DNA of 64,000 nucleotides from Sedimentitalea sp039941015. GTDB lineage: Bacteria; Pseudomonadota; Alphaproteobacteria; Rhodobacterales; Rhodobacteraceae. The translations under genes and the position numbers were made by a program. The stretch lies in NCBI RefSeq assembly GCF_039941015.1, contig NZ_JBDVFI010000094.1. The stretch is one strand, 5' to 3'. How positions within the stretch are numbered: the first letter of the stretch is position 1; every line of letters starts with the position of its first letter. Under the pieces are notes generated by a model. The model was not told where the DNA came from. It searched no databases and saw only the letters and a program-made list of their open reading frames with translations. Shown here one piece after another: positions 45,125-53,938 of the stretch.

Positions 45125-46353
45125 CTGGCAACCAACCCATCGGCGCGCCAGGCGTCGAAAATCTCAAGGGCGGTCTCGGCAAAGATCGCATCATTGATAT
45201 GCCCGTCAATCCGATGGACGCCGATATTCTCTGGGAGCGCCTCTGCCAGTGCTTGCAGGAATTGCTCCAAACCTGCTTTGTCGTGCAGTTCGGCCCCCTC
45301 CCTGTCCCACTCGCCCAAACCGTGTTCGGGCAAGAGCACAGCGGTCGGCCCGGTTGCCATGGCAAGCTGCGTGGCATGGGCCTGCGCGACGGTCTTTCGC
45401 TCGTCAGCGTTCAACGTGATGCTGGTGAGCAGACGGTTATGCGCACGCGGCTGATGATCCGCCCACTTCTCCGGCACCGGCAGCCATCCCACGATGTCAA
45501 CGAGGTCATAGCACCCCGGCGCAACCAGCTGCGGTGTGCCGACGCGCCCTGCGTTGGTCAGACGGTCGGGGCCTGCCGAGATGTTGGACCCGTGGACGTG
45601 ATTGCCTAACTCTTGGGTGCAGAAATCGAACACGCATGCAAAAGCGCCCTGCCCTGCAAGGCTCTCGAATGCGCGCCCACCCATGCCGGTGGCGTGAAAC
45701 ACGGCAACCTCGTAACCGCGCGCCTCCAACGCTGGTTTCAGCGGGATCACGTATTTCAAGGCAGACGTGCCAAGAGACATCATCCCAATCAGCGGCTTAT
45801 CCGCGTCGGGTTTTTGAACCGCGCGCGCCGCGCCGAGCACGGCGCCTGCCGCCTGACTCAATGATGCCTTGCAGACAGCGTTCAAACCATAGAGCCCCCC
45901 CGCCCACAGGATCATCTGCACATCCGCGGCGACACGCGCAGCAGGGATCAGCGGGGAAAACGCGACGGTCGAGACGATGTATTTCGGCACGCCCAACGGC
46001 AGGCTTGCGCATACATCAAGCGCCAAATCTGTGCCCATTGTGCCGCCCAGCACGATCATCCCGTCAAACTTGCCTTCCAGATACAGCCGTGCCGTCAAGA
46101 GAGACGCACCCTTGGCCATGATCTGCATCGCTTCGTTCTCCTCACCCGAAGCTATTGCAGCGGCGATACTGCTGCCGCCTTCTGCAGCGACATCGTGTTT
46201 GGAATAATCCGTCGGTGCCGCGGGATCGCCCAGGACAGAGACATCCATGGTGACAACCTGCCCGCCCTGATCGCGGATCACGCTGGCCAGAAAACCCAAC
46301 TCGTCATTCTTGGTATCATATGTCCCGATTATCAGAATGGTCGTGTCTGTCAT
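45121..46353 (-). CDS. Tm-1-like ATP-binding (UPF0261) family protein
   Basis: A 410-residue cytoplasmic protein. ILIIGTYDTKNDELGFLASVIR, the later GMIVLGGTMGTDLALDV, and PQLVAPGCYDLVDIVGW are characteristic of the UPF0261/Tm-1-like family, whose N-terminal domain binds ATP in the tomato relative. The enzymatic role in bacteria is unknown to me. In many genomes it pairs with a PEP-hydrolase-like TIM-barrel gene; none is seen beside it here. The start at 46353 has GGGAGGATC upstream. The stop overlaps that of hpaR head-on, in the shared CTAG at 45121-45124. Confidence 0.85.
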   Translation of the reverse strand: MTDTTILIIGTYDTKNDELGFLASVIRDQGGQVVTMDVSVLGDPAAPTDYSKHDVAAEGGSSIAAAIASGEENEAMQIMAKGASLLTARLYLEGKFDGMIVLGGTMGTDLALDVCASLPLGVPKYIVSTVAFSPLIPAARVAADVQMILWAGGLYGLNAVCKASLSQAAGAVLGAARAVQKPDADKPLIGMMSLGTSALKYVIPLKPALEARGYEVAVFHATGMGGRAFESLAGQGAFACVFDFCTQELGNHVHGSNISAGPDRLTNAGRVGTPQLVAPGCYDLVDIVGWLPVPEKWADHQPRAHNRLLTSITLNADERKTVAQAHATQLAMATGPTAVLLPEHGLGEWDREGAELHDKAGLEQFLQALAEALPENIGVHRIDGHINDAIFAETALEIFDAWRADGLVAS

Positions 46354-46377
46354 GCTCGATCCTCCCCGATCGCTCAA

Positions 46378-47862
46378 TTACAGCTTGATCCAGGCCGTTT
46401 TGAGATTGATGTATTTTTCCAATGCGTGCAGCGACTTGTCATGTCCGTTGCCTGATTGTCCGACACCACCCAGCGGGACGGTCCCATCCGCGCCGCCATA
46501 TGTGTTCACGTGCATCACCCCGGTTCGAACATCCCGCACCACGCGATGCGCGCGCGACAGGTTCGATGTCCAGACCGCCCCCGCCAGCCCATAGACCGTA
46601 GAATTGGCGATGCGGATGGCGTCCTCCTCGGTTTCAAATGCCGTCACCGCCAAAACCGGACCAAAGACTTCTTTCTGGGCAAGCGTTGCGTCAGGCGTGA
46701 CCCCGGTGACAATCGTCGGCTCCATGAAATAGCCGCCGGTTTCCCGCAGGATCCGGTTGCCACCCATGATGATCTGACCACCTTCGGCGGTGGCGGTTTT
46801 GACAAAGCCAAGGTTCTGGTCAAGTTGCCTGTCCGAGTTCACCGCACCAATGGCGGTTTTCAGGCTGAGCGGATCACCCACCTGCATACCTTTGGCAACC
46901 TCGGCGACCTTGGCCACGAATTCATCGTGAATGCTGGCCTCGATCAGCAGTCGTGACCCGGCGACGCAGACCTGCCCGGCGTTGCGGAAAATTCCATGCG
47001 CTGCAACCTTTGCCGCTTCGTCCAGATCGGGCGCATCCGCAAAGATGATGTTCGGGGATTTGCCACCCAACTCCAGATAGACCCGCTTCATATTGGACCG
47101 CGCCGAATACTCCATCAAACGTCGTCCGGTGCCACCTGATCCGGTAAAGACCAGAACGTCCACGTCCATCGACAGCCCCATCGCCTCGCCCACGACCGCG
47201 CCTTCGCCGGTGACCGCGTTTAAGACCCCGGACGGCAACCCGGCTTCATGCGCCAGTTCTACCATGCGCATCAGCGACAAGGACGCTGTTTCCGCCGGCT
47301 TCAACACCACGGAATTGCCCATCGCGAGCGCCGGGCCCAGCTTCCATGCGCCGATCATCAGCGGGAAATTCCAGGGGATAATCGCCCCGACCACGCCGAC
47401 AGGTTCCTTGTGGATCAGGCCCAGAACGTCACTCTGGGTCGGGGCGATCTCGCCATAAACTTTGTCGAGCGCCTCGGCATAGTAGCGGATCGTGCCAGCG
47501 GCAGACCCCGGCTCGGCCTTGATGGCCATGCCGATTTCAGTTCCGTTGTCACGCACGCCCAGTACGGCAAGTTCCAGCGCGTTGGATTCGATCAGGTCCG
47601 CCCATTTCAGCAACACCTTCTTGCGCGCGGCTGGCGGCTGCCCCGCCCATCGCCTGTCGTCAAAAGCGGCACGGGCCGAGGCAATGGCAGACTCCATGTC
47701 CGCTGTCGTTCCTTTGGCAATCGTCGTCAGCACCTGTCCGTCAAGCGGTGAGAGCACATCCATAGTTGCTCCGTCCGATGTCGGCACCTGCTTGCCATCG
47801 ATCAGATGTAATTGGGGGGAAACGGGGCGCGCCCGCAGCGCATCAATCTTGCTCTGATCCAT
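46378..47862 (-). CDS. Aldehyde dehydrogenase family protein
   Basis: A 494-residue NAD(P)-dependent dehydrogenase. IPWNFPLMIGAWKLGPALAMG binds the cofactor, YLELGGKSPNIIFAD carries the general-base Glu, and RNAGQVCVAGSRLLI the catalytic Cys. It is transcribed toward the Tm-1-like gene with a 24-base gap. It is divergent from the IclR gene, so both may be controlled from the palindrome at 47941-47961. With the class III aminotransferase on the other side it could oxidise the aldehyde left after transamination of a diamine or omega-amino acid; this is inference from context. Confidence 0.87.
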   Translation of the reverse strand: MDQSKIDALRARPVSPQLHLIDGKQVPTSDGATMDVLSPLDGQVLTTIAKGTTADMESAIASARAAFDDRRWAGQPPAARKKVLLKWADLIESNALELAVLGVRDNGTEIGMAIKAEPGSAAGTIRYYAEALDKVYGEIAPTQSDVLGLIHKEPVGVVGAIIPWNFPLMIGAWKLGPALAMGNSVVLKPAETASLSLMRMVELAHEAGLPSGVLNAVTGEGAVVGEAMGLSMDVDVLVFTGSGGTGRRLMEYSARSNMKRVYLELGGKSPNIIFADAPDLDEAAKVAAHGIFRNAGQVCVAGSRLLIEASIHDEFVAKVAEVAKGMQVGDPLSLKTAIGAVNSDRQLDQNLGFVKTATAEGGQIIMGGNRILRETGGYFMEPTIVTGVTPDATLAQKEVFGPVLAVTAFETEEDAIRIANSTVYGLAGAVWTSNLSRAHRVVRDVRTGVMHVNTYGGADGTVPLGGVGQSGNGHDKSLHALEKYINLKTAWIKL

Positions 47863-47940
47863 CGGTCATGCCTCTTTTCAACTTATCCAACGCGCCGCTT
47901 TTTTAACGGCGCAGCGCATCAAAATCGCGGTGCAATTCAT

Positions 47941-47970
47941 GAGGTTCACATTGTGAACCTCTGGTATAAT
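47941..47970 (+). promoter_or_regulatory. Perfect 10-base palindrome with extended -10 (IclR operator/promoter)
   Basis: GAGGTTCACA (47941-47950) and TGTGAACCTC (47952-47961) are exact inverted repeats around a single T. They are followed at once by TGGTATAAT (47962-47970), an extended -10 element pointing at the IclR gene. The palindrome therefore occupies the -35 region. A separate stem GCGCCG/CGGCGC (47892-47912) lies on the aldehyde dehydrogenase side. A regulator bound here would control both divergent genes; IclR autoregulation is the simplest idea. Confidence 0.7.
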
Positions 47971-48038
47971 AAAAAGTTTGCCTTGTTAATTTAAACATGT
48001 CAAACTCTTTTTAGATTCTCCAGGAGCTTGAAAGCCTC

Positions 48039-48848
48039 GTGTCATCCGCGGTCAAAACCATCGCCCTGCTGTCGCATTTTTCGCCAACCCGGCCGGAAAT
48101 CGGGCTGTCAGAGCTGTGTCGGCTTGCTGGTCGCGACAAGGCGTCAACGCACCGGTATCTGCAGGCGCTCGAAGAGACGGGGTTTGTCGAGCAGAACCCG
48201 CTGACCAAATCCTATCGCCTCGGCCCTGTGGTCCTGCAACTGGCACGAACCCGCGAACTGACCGTCCCGCGCAAGGCGGGTGCCGATGCTGTGATTTCGC
48301 GCCTCGCGGATGCGACGGGTGAAACAACCCATGTGTCGGTGTTGTCGGGTTCAACCGTGTATCCGCTGGCGTCATGTGAATCCTACAAGCACAGCACAAG
48401 GGTCATCATCGATGTCCTAACCTTCCCCCTGCACGCAACCGCATCAGGTATTTGCGCGTTGGCCTTTGGCCCGGCAGACCTCATGACAACCGCCGTCGCA
48501 GACATGCCAGCGTTCACCGTAGACACTCCGACGACATCCGATGCGCTGGAGCGCGAGGTGCAAATGGCGCGCGAGACAGGTTTTGGCCGATCCGAACGTG
48601 GCTATGAAGACGATGTCTGCAGCCTTTCAACGCCAATCTTCGATCAGACAGGTCATTTTGCCGGGGCCGTTTCGGTGGCAAGCGTCGCCACCCGGTTTAC
48701 CGCCGAACAAGAGCGCGACATTCAGCGACACCTGATCGGGGCCAGCCGGGAAATCTCGCATAACTGGGGCGGCAAAGTTCCCGCTTCCGTAGAATCTGTG
48801 TGGAGTAAATCCATTGCAGAACAATCCTCTAGGGAATCTACTTCATGA
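48039..48848 (+). CDS. IclR family transcriptional regulator
   Basis: A 269-residue regulator. The N-terminal winged helix has EIGLSELCRLAGRDKASTHRYLQALEETGFVE; the C-terminal GAF-like ligand domain has LADATGETTHVSVLSGSTVYPLAS, HATASGICALAF, and ARETGFGRSERGYEDDVCSLSTPIFD. The start is a GTG at 48039 with CAGGAG upstream. The stop overlaps the aminotransferase start as ATGA. I infer it senses an amine or amino-acid catabolite handled by the following aminotransferase, dehydrogenase and TTT transporter. Confidence 0.9.
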   Translation: MSSAVKTIALLSHFSPTRPEIGLSELCRLAGRDKASTHRYLQALEETGFVEQNPLTKSYRLGPVVLQLARTRELTVPRKAGADAVISRLADATGETTHVSVLSGSTVYPLASCESYKHSTRVIIDVLTFPLHATASGICALAFGPADLMTTAVADMPAFTVDTPTTSDALEREVQMARETGFGRSERGYEDDVCSLSTPIFDQTGHFAGAVSVASVATRFTAEQERDIQRHLIGASREISHNWGGKVPASVESVWSKSIAEQSSRESTS

Positions 48849-50191
48849 AAGACTCGAACTTCCTTAAAGAACACAACGCCCGCATGATGTGGCATCCTAT
48901 GACCTCGCCAAAGGACAGCATCGACAATCCGCCAAAGATCATAACTGACTCCAGCGGGGTCAGTGTCACCGATATCGACGGGCACACCGTGATCGATGCG
49001 GTAGGTGGGCTTTGGAACGTCAATCTCGGCTATTCCTGCCAACCCGTCAAAGATGCCATTGCGGATCAACTCGCCCGACTGCCGTATTATTCGACATTCC
49101 GGGGCACCTCCAATGATGCTGCAATCGAGCTGTCCTATGAACTGAATGACTTTTTTGCGCCCGATGGAATGCAACGCGCGTTTTATACGTCGGGCGGTTC
49201 GGATTCCGTGGAATCCGCGCTGCGCCTTGCGCGGCAGTATCACAAGCTGCGTGGCGAGGCCGGGCGCACCAAGTTTTTGAGCCTCAAGAAAGGCTATCAC
49301 GGAACCCATGTCGGCGCGGCGAGCGTCAATGGAAACGCCAACTTCCGCAACGCGTATGAGCCGCTGTTGCCCGGCTGTTTCCATATTCCGGCCCCCTACA
49401 CCTATCGCAATCCCTTCAACGAAACCGACCCCGAAAAGCTGGCGCAGCTTTGTGTGGCGGCACTTGAGGACGAGATCGCGTTTCAAGGGGCCAACACCAT
49501 CGCCGCAATGATCATGGAGCCGATCCTCGGCGCGGGCGGTGTCATCCCGCCCCACAAATCCTTTGCGCCAATGGTTCAAGAGATCTGCAACCGAAATGGA
49601 ATCTTGCTGATCACAGACGAGGTCATCACCGCCTATGGGCGGACCGGCGCATGGTCGGGCGCGCGGCTGTGGGGCATCCAGCCCGACATGATGTGCACGG
49701 CCAAGGCGATCACCAACGGGTTCTTTCCGTTTGGCGCGGTCATGATCGGCGAGCGGCTGGTCGATGTGTTCGAAGGCAACGCCGACGCCAAGATCGCGCA
49801 CGGCTATACCTATTCCGGGCACCCGGTCGGGGCTGCGGCCGCCCTTGCCTGTCTGGCTGAAACCAAACGGTTGAACGTTATCGAAAACGCTGCGGCGCGG
49901 GGCGCACAGATGTTTGACGGTTGCAAGGCGCTGCAGGACAAACACGACATCATCGGCGACGTTCGGGGTGGGCATGGTCTCATGACGGCAATCGAAATGG
50001 TCAGCGACCGCGCCAGCAAAAAACCCATCGACGGCGCGAGCACCGCAACTGTGCAAGAGGTCGCCTATCAATCGGGCGCCATGATCCGCGTCTCGGGTCC
50101 GAATATCATCCTGTCCCCGTCGCTGGTGCTGACCGAACAGGACGTTACCAAAATCCTTGCCGCACTCGATGCTGGCTTTGCAGCCGTGTGA
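48845..50191 (+). CDS. Class III aminotransferase (omega-aminotransferase-like)
   Basis: A 448-residue PLP enzyme. FYTSGGSDSVESALRLARQYH binds the phosphate, LLITDEVITAYGRTGAWSG carries the Asp that contacts the pyridine, and Lys287 in TAKAITNG is the Schiff-base lysine. The LWHPMTSP-like N-terminus (here MMWHPMTSP) and overall length suit omega-amino acid:pyruvate, taurine or diamine transaminases. It is coupled to the IclR gene (ATGA) and followed by a TTT uptake system, so it likely deaminates the imported compound or a metabolite of it. Confidence 0.87.
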   Translation: MKDSNFLKEHNARMMWHPMTSPKDSIDNPPKIITDSSGVSVTDIDGHTVIDAVGGLWNVNLGYSCQPVKDAIADQLARLPYYSTFRGTSNDAAIELSYELNDFFAPDGMQRAFYTSGGSDSVESALRLARQYHKLRGEAGRTKFLSLKKGYHGTHVGAASVNGNANFRNAYEPLLPGCFHIPAPYTYRNPFNETDPEKLAQLCVAALEDEIAFQGANTIAAMIMEPILGAGGVIPPHKSFAPMVQEICNRNGILLITDEVITAYGRTGAWSGARLWGIQPDMMCTAKAITNGFFPFGAVMIGERLVDVFEGNADAKIAHGYTYSGHPVGAAAALACLAETKRLNVIENAAARGAQMFDGCKALQDKHDIIGDVRGGHGLMTAIEMVSDRASKKPIDGASTATVQEVAYQSGAMIRVSGPNIILSPSLVLTEQDVTKILAALDAGFAAV

Positions 50192-50338
50192 GGAACTGGC
50201 GACTGACACCGTTTACCCCCTGCCGTAACGCTTAGACATCGGCAGGGCGTCGTCGCACAAATCTGGCTCGCGCGTTCAACCACTAAAAAAGTCTACGAGT
50301 ATGTTAACCTAAACCAACACCACAGGGAGTACCATAAA

Positions 50339-51274
50339 ATGAAAAAAACAATACTTTCAGCTGCTTGCGCGGCCATTGCTTTTGCCTCCACGGCATTTGC
50401 CGAATACCCGGAAAAACCGGTTTCGTTTATCGTGCCATGGCCTCCGGGCGATCTTGAGGATGTCCTCACACGCATTATTGCCAGCGAATTTCAGGAGATG
50501 TACGGCGTTCCGACGGCCGTGGTGAACAAGCCCGGCGGCGGTGGCGGCCCATTCCCCGGCGCGGTGGAAGTCGCGACCGCACCCGCGGATGGCTATACCA
50601 TCGGGTCGTTCGTGACCGATGTACCGATTGGCGGTCCAAACATCGGCATTCCCGAACTCACACCGAACCCGTTTGAACCTGTCGGCATCTTTCTCACCTA
50701 TCCGTTCGTGATCGCGGCCAGCAAGTCTGCGCCGTTTTCGAACTGGGAAGAACTAACCGCGTATGCAGCGGAAAACGATGTGGCTCTGGGTCATTTCGGA
50801 TCCTTCCTGCCGCCCACACAGGTGACATTTGCCGCCGCTGTTGAGTCAGGCTTTGACTTTGCGTCCGAAGCGGCGTTTGACGCACTGGATTGCAACACGC
50901 TGGCATCGGGTGACGTCGATGTTATCAACACGACGCTTCAGCTCATTCTGCCCTGTCTTGATGACGTAAATGTTTTGTTGAGCATCGGCAGCGAGCGCAT
51001 CTCGCTGACCCCGGATTCGCCAACTGTCAGCGAAGTCCATCCTGAGCTGGGTCTTTCTCTCTGGAACGGTCTGTTCGTGCGCAAGGATGTTCCGGCAGAG
51101 GCCCGCGAGAAAATTTCGACTGCCGCGCAAAAAGCGCTTCAATCGGACAAAACGCAGGCCATGATCGAAGAGACAGGTGCGTTGATCTACTGGCAGGATG
51201 CCGAAGAGTCGCGCGCCCAGATCGAAGCTGACACGGCGACCATTGCCAATATCGAAAAGCTGCTCGGCGAATAG
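50339..51274 (+). CDS. TTT substrate-binding protein (Bug/TctC family)
   Basis: A 311-residue periplasmic protein with a signal peptide (KKTILSAACAAIAFASTAFA). YPEKPVSFIVPWPPGDLEDVLTR is the Bug-family strand, although the usual GG before the D is altered to GD. VNKPGGGGGPFPGAVEVATAPADGYTIG follows. It captures a carboxylate or similar solute for the TctA/TctB permease encoded downstream. About 147 bases precede it, enough for its own promoter. The ligand is unknown. Confidence 0.88.
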   Translation: MKKTILSAACAAIAFASTAFAEYPEKPVSFIVPWPPGDLEDVLTRIIASEFQEMYGVPTAVVNKPGGGGGPFPGAVEVATAPADGYTIGSFVTDVPIGGPNIGIPELTPNPFEPVGIFLTYPFVIAASKSAPFSNWEELTAYAAENDVALGHFGSFLPPTQVTFAAAVESGFDFASEAAFDALDCNTLASGDVDVINTTLQLILPCLDDVNVLLSIGSERISLTPDSPTVSEVHPELGLSLWNGLFVRKDVPAEAREKISTAAQKALQSDKTQAMIEETGALIYWQDAEESRAQIEADTATIANIEKLLGE

Positions 51275-51281
51275 ACACCCC

Positions 51282-51313
51282 GGGCCGCGCCGGAGATACA
51301 TCTGGCGCGGCCC
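51282..51313 (+). terminator. Strong intercistronic hairpin after the TTT binding-protein gene
   Basis: GGGCCGCGCC (51282-51291) and GGCGCGGCCC (51304-51313) form a perfect 10-base-pair stem with a 12-base loop, between the binding-protein and small-permease genes. No T-run follows. Such stems commonly protect the upstream mRNA or reduce downstream expression so that the binding protein exceeds the permease. Confidence 0.7.
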
Positions 51314-51334
51314 TCTCAACAGGTGGCAAAACCA

Positions 51335-51871
51335 ATGATTGCACGCACGCTTCAAGATATGTTCAAGCGGTACCGGCGGCCCGGCGACGTTGTGTTTGCC
51401 GTGTTCTTTCTGGCGCTTTCGATCCTGCTGATTTCTCAGCTCGGCGAACAGACAGAAGTCGCCAAGCGCACGAAATGGTATGCACAACCCGCGCTTTGGC
51501 CCAAGATTTCCCTTTATGCTATGTGTGCGTTTGCTTTTTTGCACTGGCTGAGCTCCGCGATGTCACCGCGAATTGCCGGTCGCTGGACCGAAGTCGCCCT
51601 GTGGATGCGCGGATTTGAATACGTCGCGTATTTTCTGATTTACGTGCTGGCGGTGCCCAAGATCGGATACCTGCCATCCACGGTTCTGTTCTGCGTCTTC
51701 CTTGCGTTTCGCACCGGCTTTCGCGACATGCGGGCATTGTTGGCCGCCGCTGTCTTTGCGGTTGGGGTCGTCATCGTGTTTCGCGGAATCCTGGCGGTCA
51801 AGATCCCGGCGGGTGCCATCTACGACTACCTTCCCGACGCAATCCGCTCTTTTGCACTCATCTATCTGTGA
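51335..51871 (+). CDS. TTT small permease subunit (TctB family)
   Basis: A 178-residue protein with four hydrophobic segments: DVVFAVFFLALSILLISQL, an Ala/Leu span near 58-75, GFEYVAYFLIYVLAVPKIGY, and LLAAAVFAVGVVIVFRGIL. This is the TctB/DUF1468 layout, partner of TctA. I prefer ATG 51335, which has AGGTGG upstream; GTG 51323 is also in frame. It is followed by tctA after 6 bases. Confidence 0.82.
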   Translation: MIARTLQDMFKRYRRPGDVVFAVFFLALSILLISQLGEQTEVAKRTKWYAQPALWPKISLYAMCAFAFLHWLSSAMSPRIAGRWTEVALWMRGFEYVAYFLIYVLAVPKIGYLPSTVLFCVFLAFRTGFRDMRALLAAAVFAVGVVIVFRGILAVKIPAGAIYDYLPDAIRSFALIYL

Positions 51872-51877
51872 GGGGTC

Positions 51878-53410
51878 ATGGCTGATCTGATTTCCGGTCT
51901 CGAAATCCTGCTTCAGTGGCAGGTTGTAGTCGCGCTTTTGGTCGGCTCCATCGGTGGCGTAATCATCGGAGCCCTTCCCGGCGTCGGGGCGGCTGTCGCC
52001 ATCGCGATCCTGCTGCCTGCGACCTTTTCCTTTCCTCCCATTGTCGGCTTGACGCTCTTGCTCGGCATCTATGGCTCTTCGATGTATGGCGGTGCCATTC
52101 CTGCCATTCTGATCAATACGCCGGGTACAGCGGTCAATGCCTTGACCACCTATGACGGCTATCCGATGACCAAACGCGGTCAGGGCCACCGGGCGTTGTC
52201 ACTGGCCTATTCCGCCTCGTTCTTTGGTGGCATCTTTTCGATCATCTGCCTGATTGTCTTGTCGCCGGTTCTGGCATGGGTCGCGCCCCAATTCGGCAGC
52301 CGCGAGATCTTCCTCGCAGCGCTTCTTGGCATTGTGCTGGTTGTGCTCGCCCACAGGGGGCAGGTCTTTGCCGCCGGAATGCTGGCCGCGTTTGGTATTT
52401 TCTTGAACACCATCGGGCTTGAGCCCGCCAAATACACCAACCGTTTCACCTTTGAGCAAAGCTGGCTGACCTCCGGTATTGATCTGATCGTCGTTGTCCT
52501 TGGCCTTTTTGCTATCGCACAGGCGTTTCTGCTGCTGCTTGAAAAGAACCACGTGCCAGAAAGCGCGCGGGTCGAGGGCAGCATTTTCACCGGACTAAAG
52601 GAATTGCTTGGCATCAAACGCGTGGCATCCGTGTCATCCGGAATCGGCGTTATACTGGGAATGCTGCCGGGAACGGGCGAGTTTACCTCGCAATTCATGT
52701 CCTACACCTATGCGCAAAAGACCTCCAAGAACCCTGAAAAGTTCGGCGATGGATCGCCCGAGGGTCTGGTCGCCTCTGAGGCTGCCAACAACGCCGTTCC
52801 CGGCGCCGCAATGATCCCATTGCTGGCGCTTGGCATTCCGGGCGAGGCGCTGACCGCGATGATGCTGTCGGTGTTCTACGTTCACAATGTGATCCCCGGC
52901 CCGCAGCTCTTTCAGAACCAGATGGATTTTGTAATGGCGATCTATATGGCGCTCTTGCTGCTGAATGTGATCGTACTGGTCTTTCTGCTGTTTTCGACCA
53001 ACCTGCTCTTGAAGGTTGTCCAGATCCCGACCCGGTTCATCGGCATCGTTATCCTGACGCTCTCTTTTGTGGGCGTCTACAGCCTGCGCAACTCGATTAC
53101 GGATTGTGCCATCGCCGCCGGGTTCGGTGTATTCGGGCTGATCCTGAAACGGCTGGATCTGCCAATTGTTCCGATCATACTGGGAATGGTTCTGGGTGGT
53201 ATCATGGAGGTCAAGCTGCGCAGCTCCATGGCGCGGGTCAAGGAGCCACTTGATTTCATTGACCGGCCCATCGCCGCAATCCTGTTCGGGCTGATTGTTC
53301 TGGTCATTCTGCTGCACTTCAGGACGCTGTATTTCGAGTTCCGCAACAAGCTGCGCCCCCAGCCAGATCAGCCCACGCTGGATGCCGAACATCCGAACCA
53401 GCAAAGCTAG
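51878..53410 (+). CDS. TTT large permease subunit (TctA family)
   Basis: A 510-residue polytopic permease. GGVIIGALPGVGAAVAIAILLP and SMYGGAIPAILINTPGT are signature TctA loops, repeated later as GVILGMLPGTGEFTSQFMSYTYAQ and EAANNAVPGAAMIPLLALGIPGEA. It forms the sodium- or proton-driven channel with TctB and the periplasmic binding protein. GAGGGGTC lies just upstream of the ATG. The C-terminal 20 residues are hydrophilic. A possible weak hairpin ATCGGG/CCCGAT at 53455-53468 follows. Confidence 0.9.
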   Translation: MADLISGLEILLQWQVVVALLVGSIGGVIIGALPGVGAAVAIAILLPATFSFPPIVGLTLLLGIYGSSMYGGAIPAILINTPGTAVNALTTYDGYPMTKRGQGHRALSLAYSASFFGGIFSIICLIVLSPVLAWVAPQFGSREIFLAALLGIVLVVLAHRGQVFAAGMLAAFGIFLNTIGLEPAKYTNRFTFEQSWLTSGIDLIVVVLGLFAIAQAFLLLLEKNHVPESARVEGSIFTGLKELLGIKRVASVSSGIGVILGMLPGTGEFTSQFMSYTYAQKTSKNPEKFGDGSPEGLVASEAANNAVPGAAMIPLLALGIPGEALTAMMLSVFYVHNVIPGPQLFQNQMDFVMAIYMALLLLNVIVLVFLLFSTNLLLKVVQIPTRFIGIVILTLSFVGVYSLRNSITDCAIAAGFGVFGLILKRLDLPIVPIILGMVLGGIMEVKLRSSMARVKEPLDFIDRPIAAILFGLIVLVILLHFRTLYFEFRNKLRPQPDQPTLDAEHPNQQS

Positions 53411-53552
53411 CACGTCCGCAACGGCGCTTTCGACCAACTCCTGAAAGCTGGGGGATCGGGCCCCCGATTACCGATCTCGCATGTCGCGACAGTCTATGGT
53501 GAACCGGTTCAGTTCTTGGAGCGAGGCGGTGTCTGTCTGAGCCATTCAGACA

Positions 53553-53825
53553 TCATCGGCCGGGTCGTCGCCCTTTTGAGACGGGGAAACTGCTGCGCGA
53601 CAGGATCTCGCCACCTGAATTCACCACAAGTCGCAGGGCCCGCCCCTCCCGATAGAACGTCAGACGCGACTTTCCGGCATCCTCTCCGACGCCGGTTTCG
53701 CTTCGGCTGGTGATATCACCATTTCGCATTTCCTCTGGGATGGTTTCAGGGGCGACGCCAAACGCCGAGCCCAGCAATTCTGCATCGACGACAAAGCCTT
53801 CGGCGGAAACGGAAATCTGACTCAT
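53553..53825 (-). CDS. DUF6522 family small protein
   Basis: A 90-residue soluble protein. Its start, ISVSAEGFVVDAELLGSAFGV, then EMRNGDITSRSETGVGEDAGKSRLTFYREGRALRLVVN, matches what I recall as DUF6522, often found near nitrosative-stress genes of Rhodobacteraceae. Function unknown. It is on the same strand as, and downstream of, the cyclo-ligase-like gene, about 113 bases away. The C-terminal KGRRPGR tail is basic. Confidence 0.6.
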   Translation of the reverse strand: MSQISVSAEGFVVDAELLGSAFGVAPETIPEEMRNGDITSRSETGVGEDAGKSRLTFYREGRALRLVVNSGGEILSRSSFPVSKGRRPGR

Positions 53826-53938
53826 CTGCGCGCCTAGTTTGGTTGCGGTGGTAAACTGGTGTTCTCAGTGTTCATTTATATACCTAACCCGACGCGGCAA
53901 GATGCTGGGTATTCTGACCGCAGTCAGGACCTCCGGAC

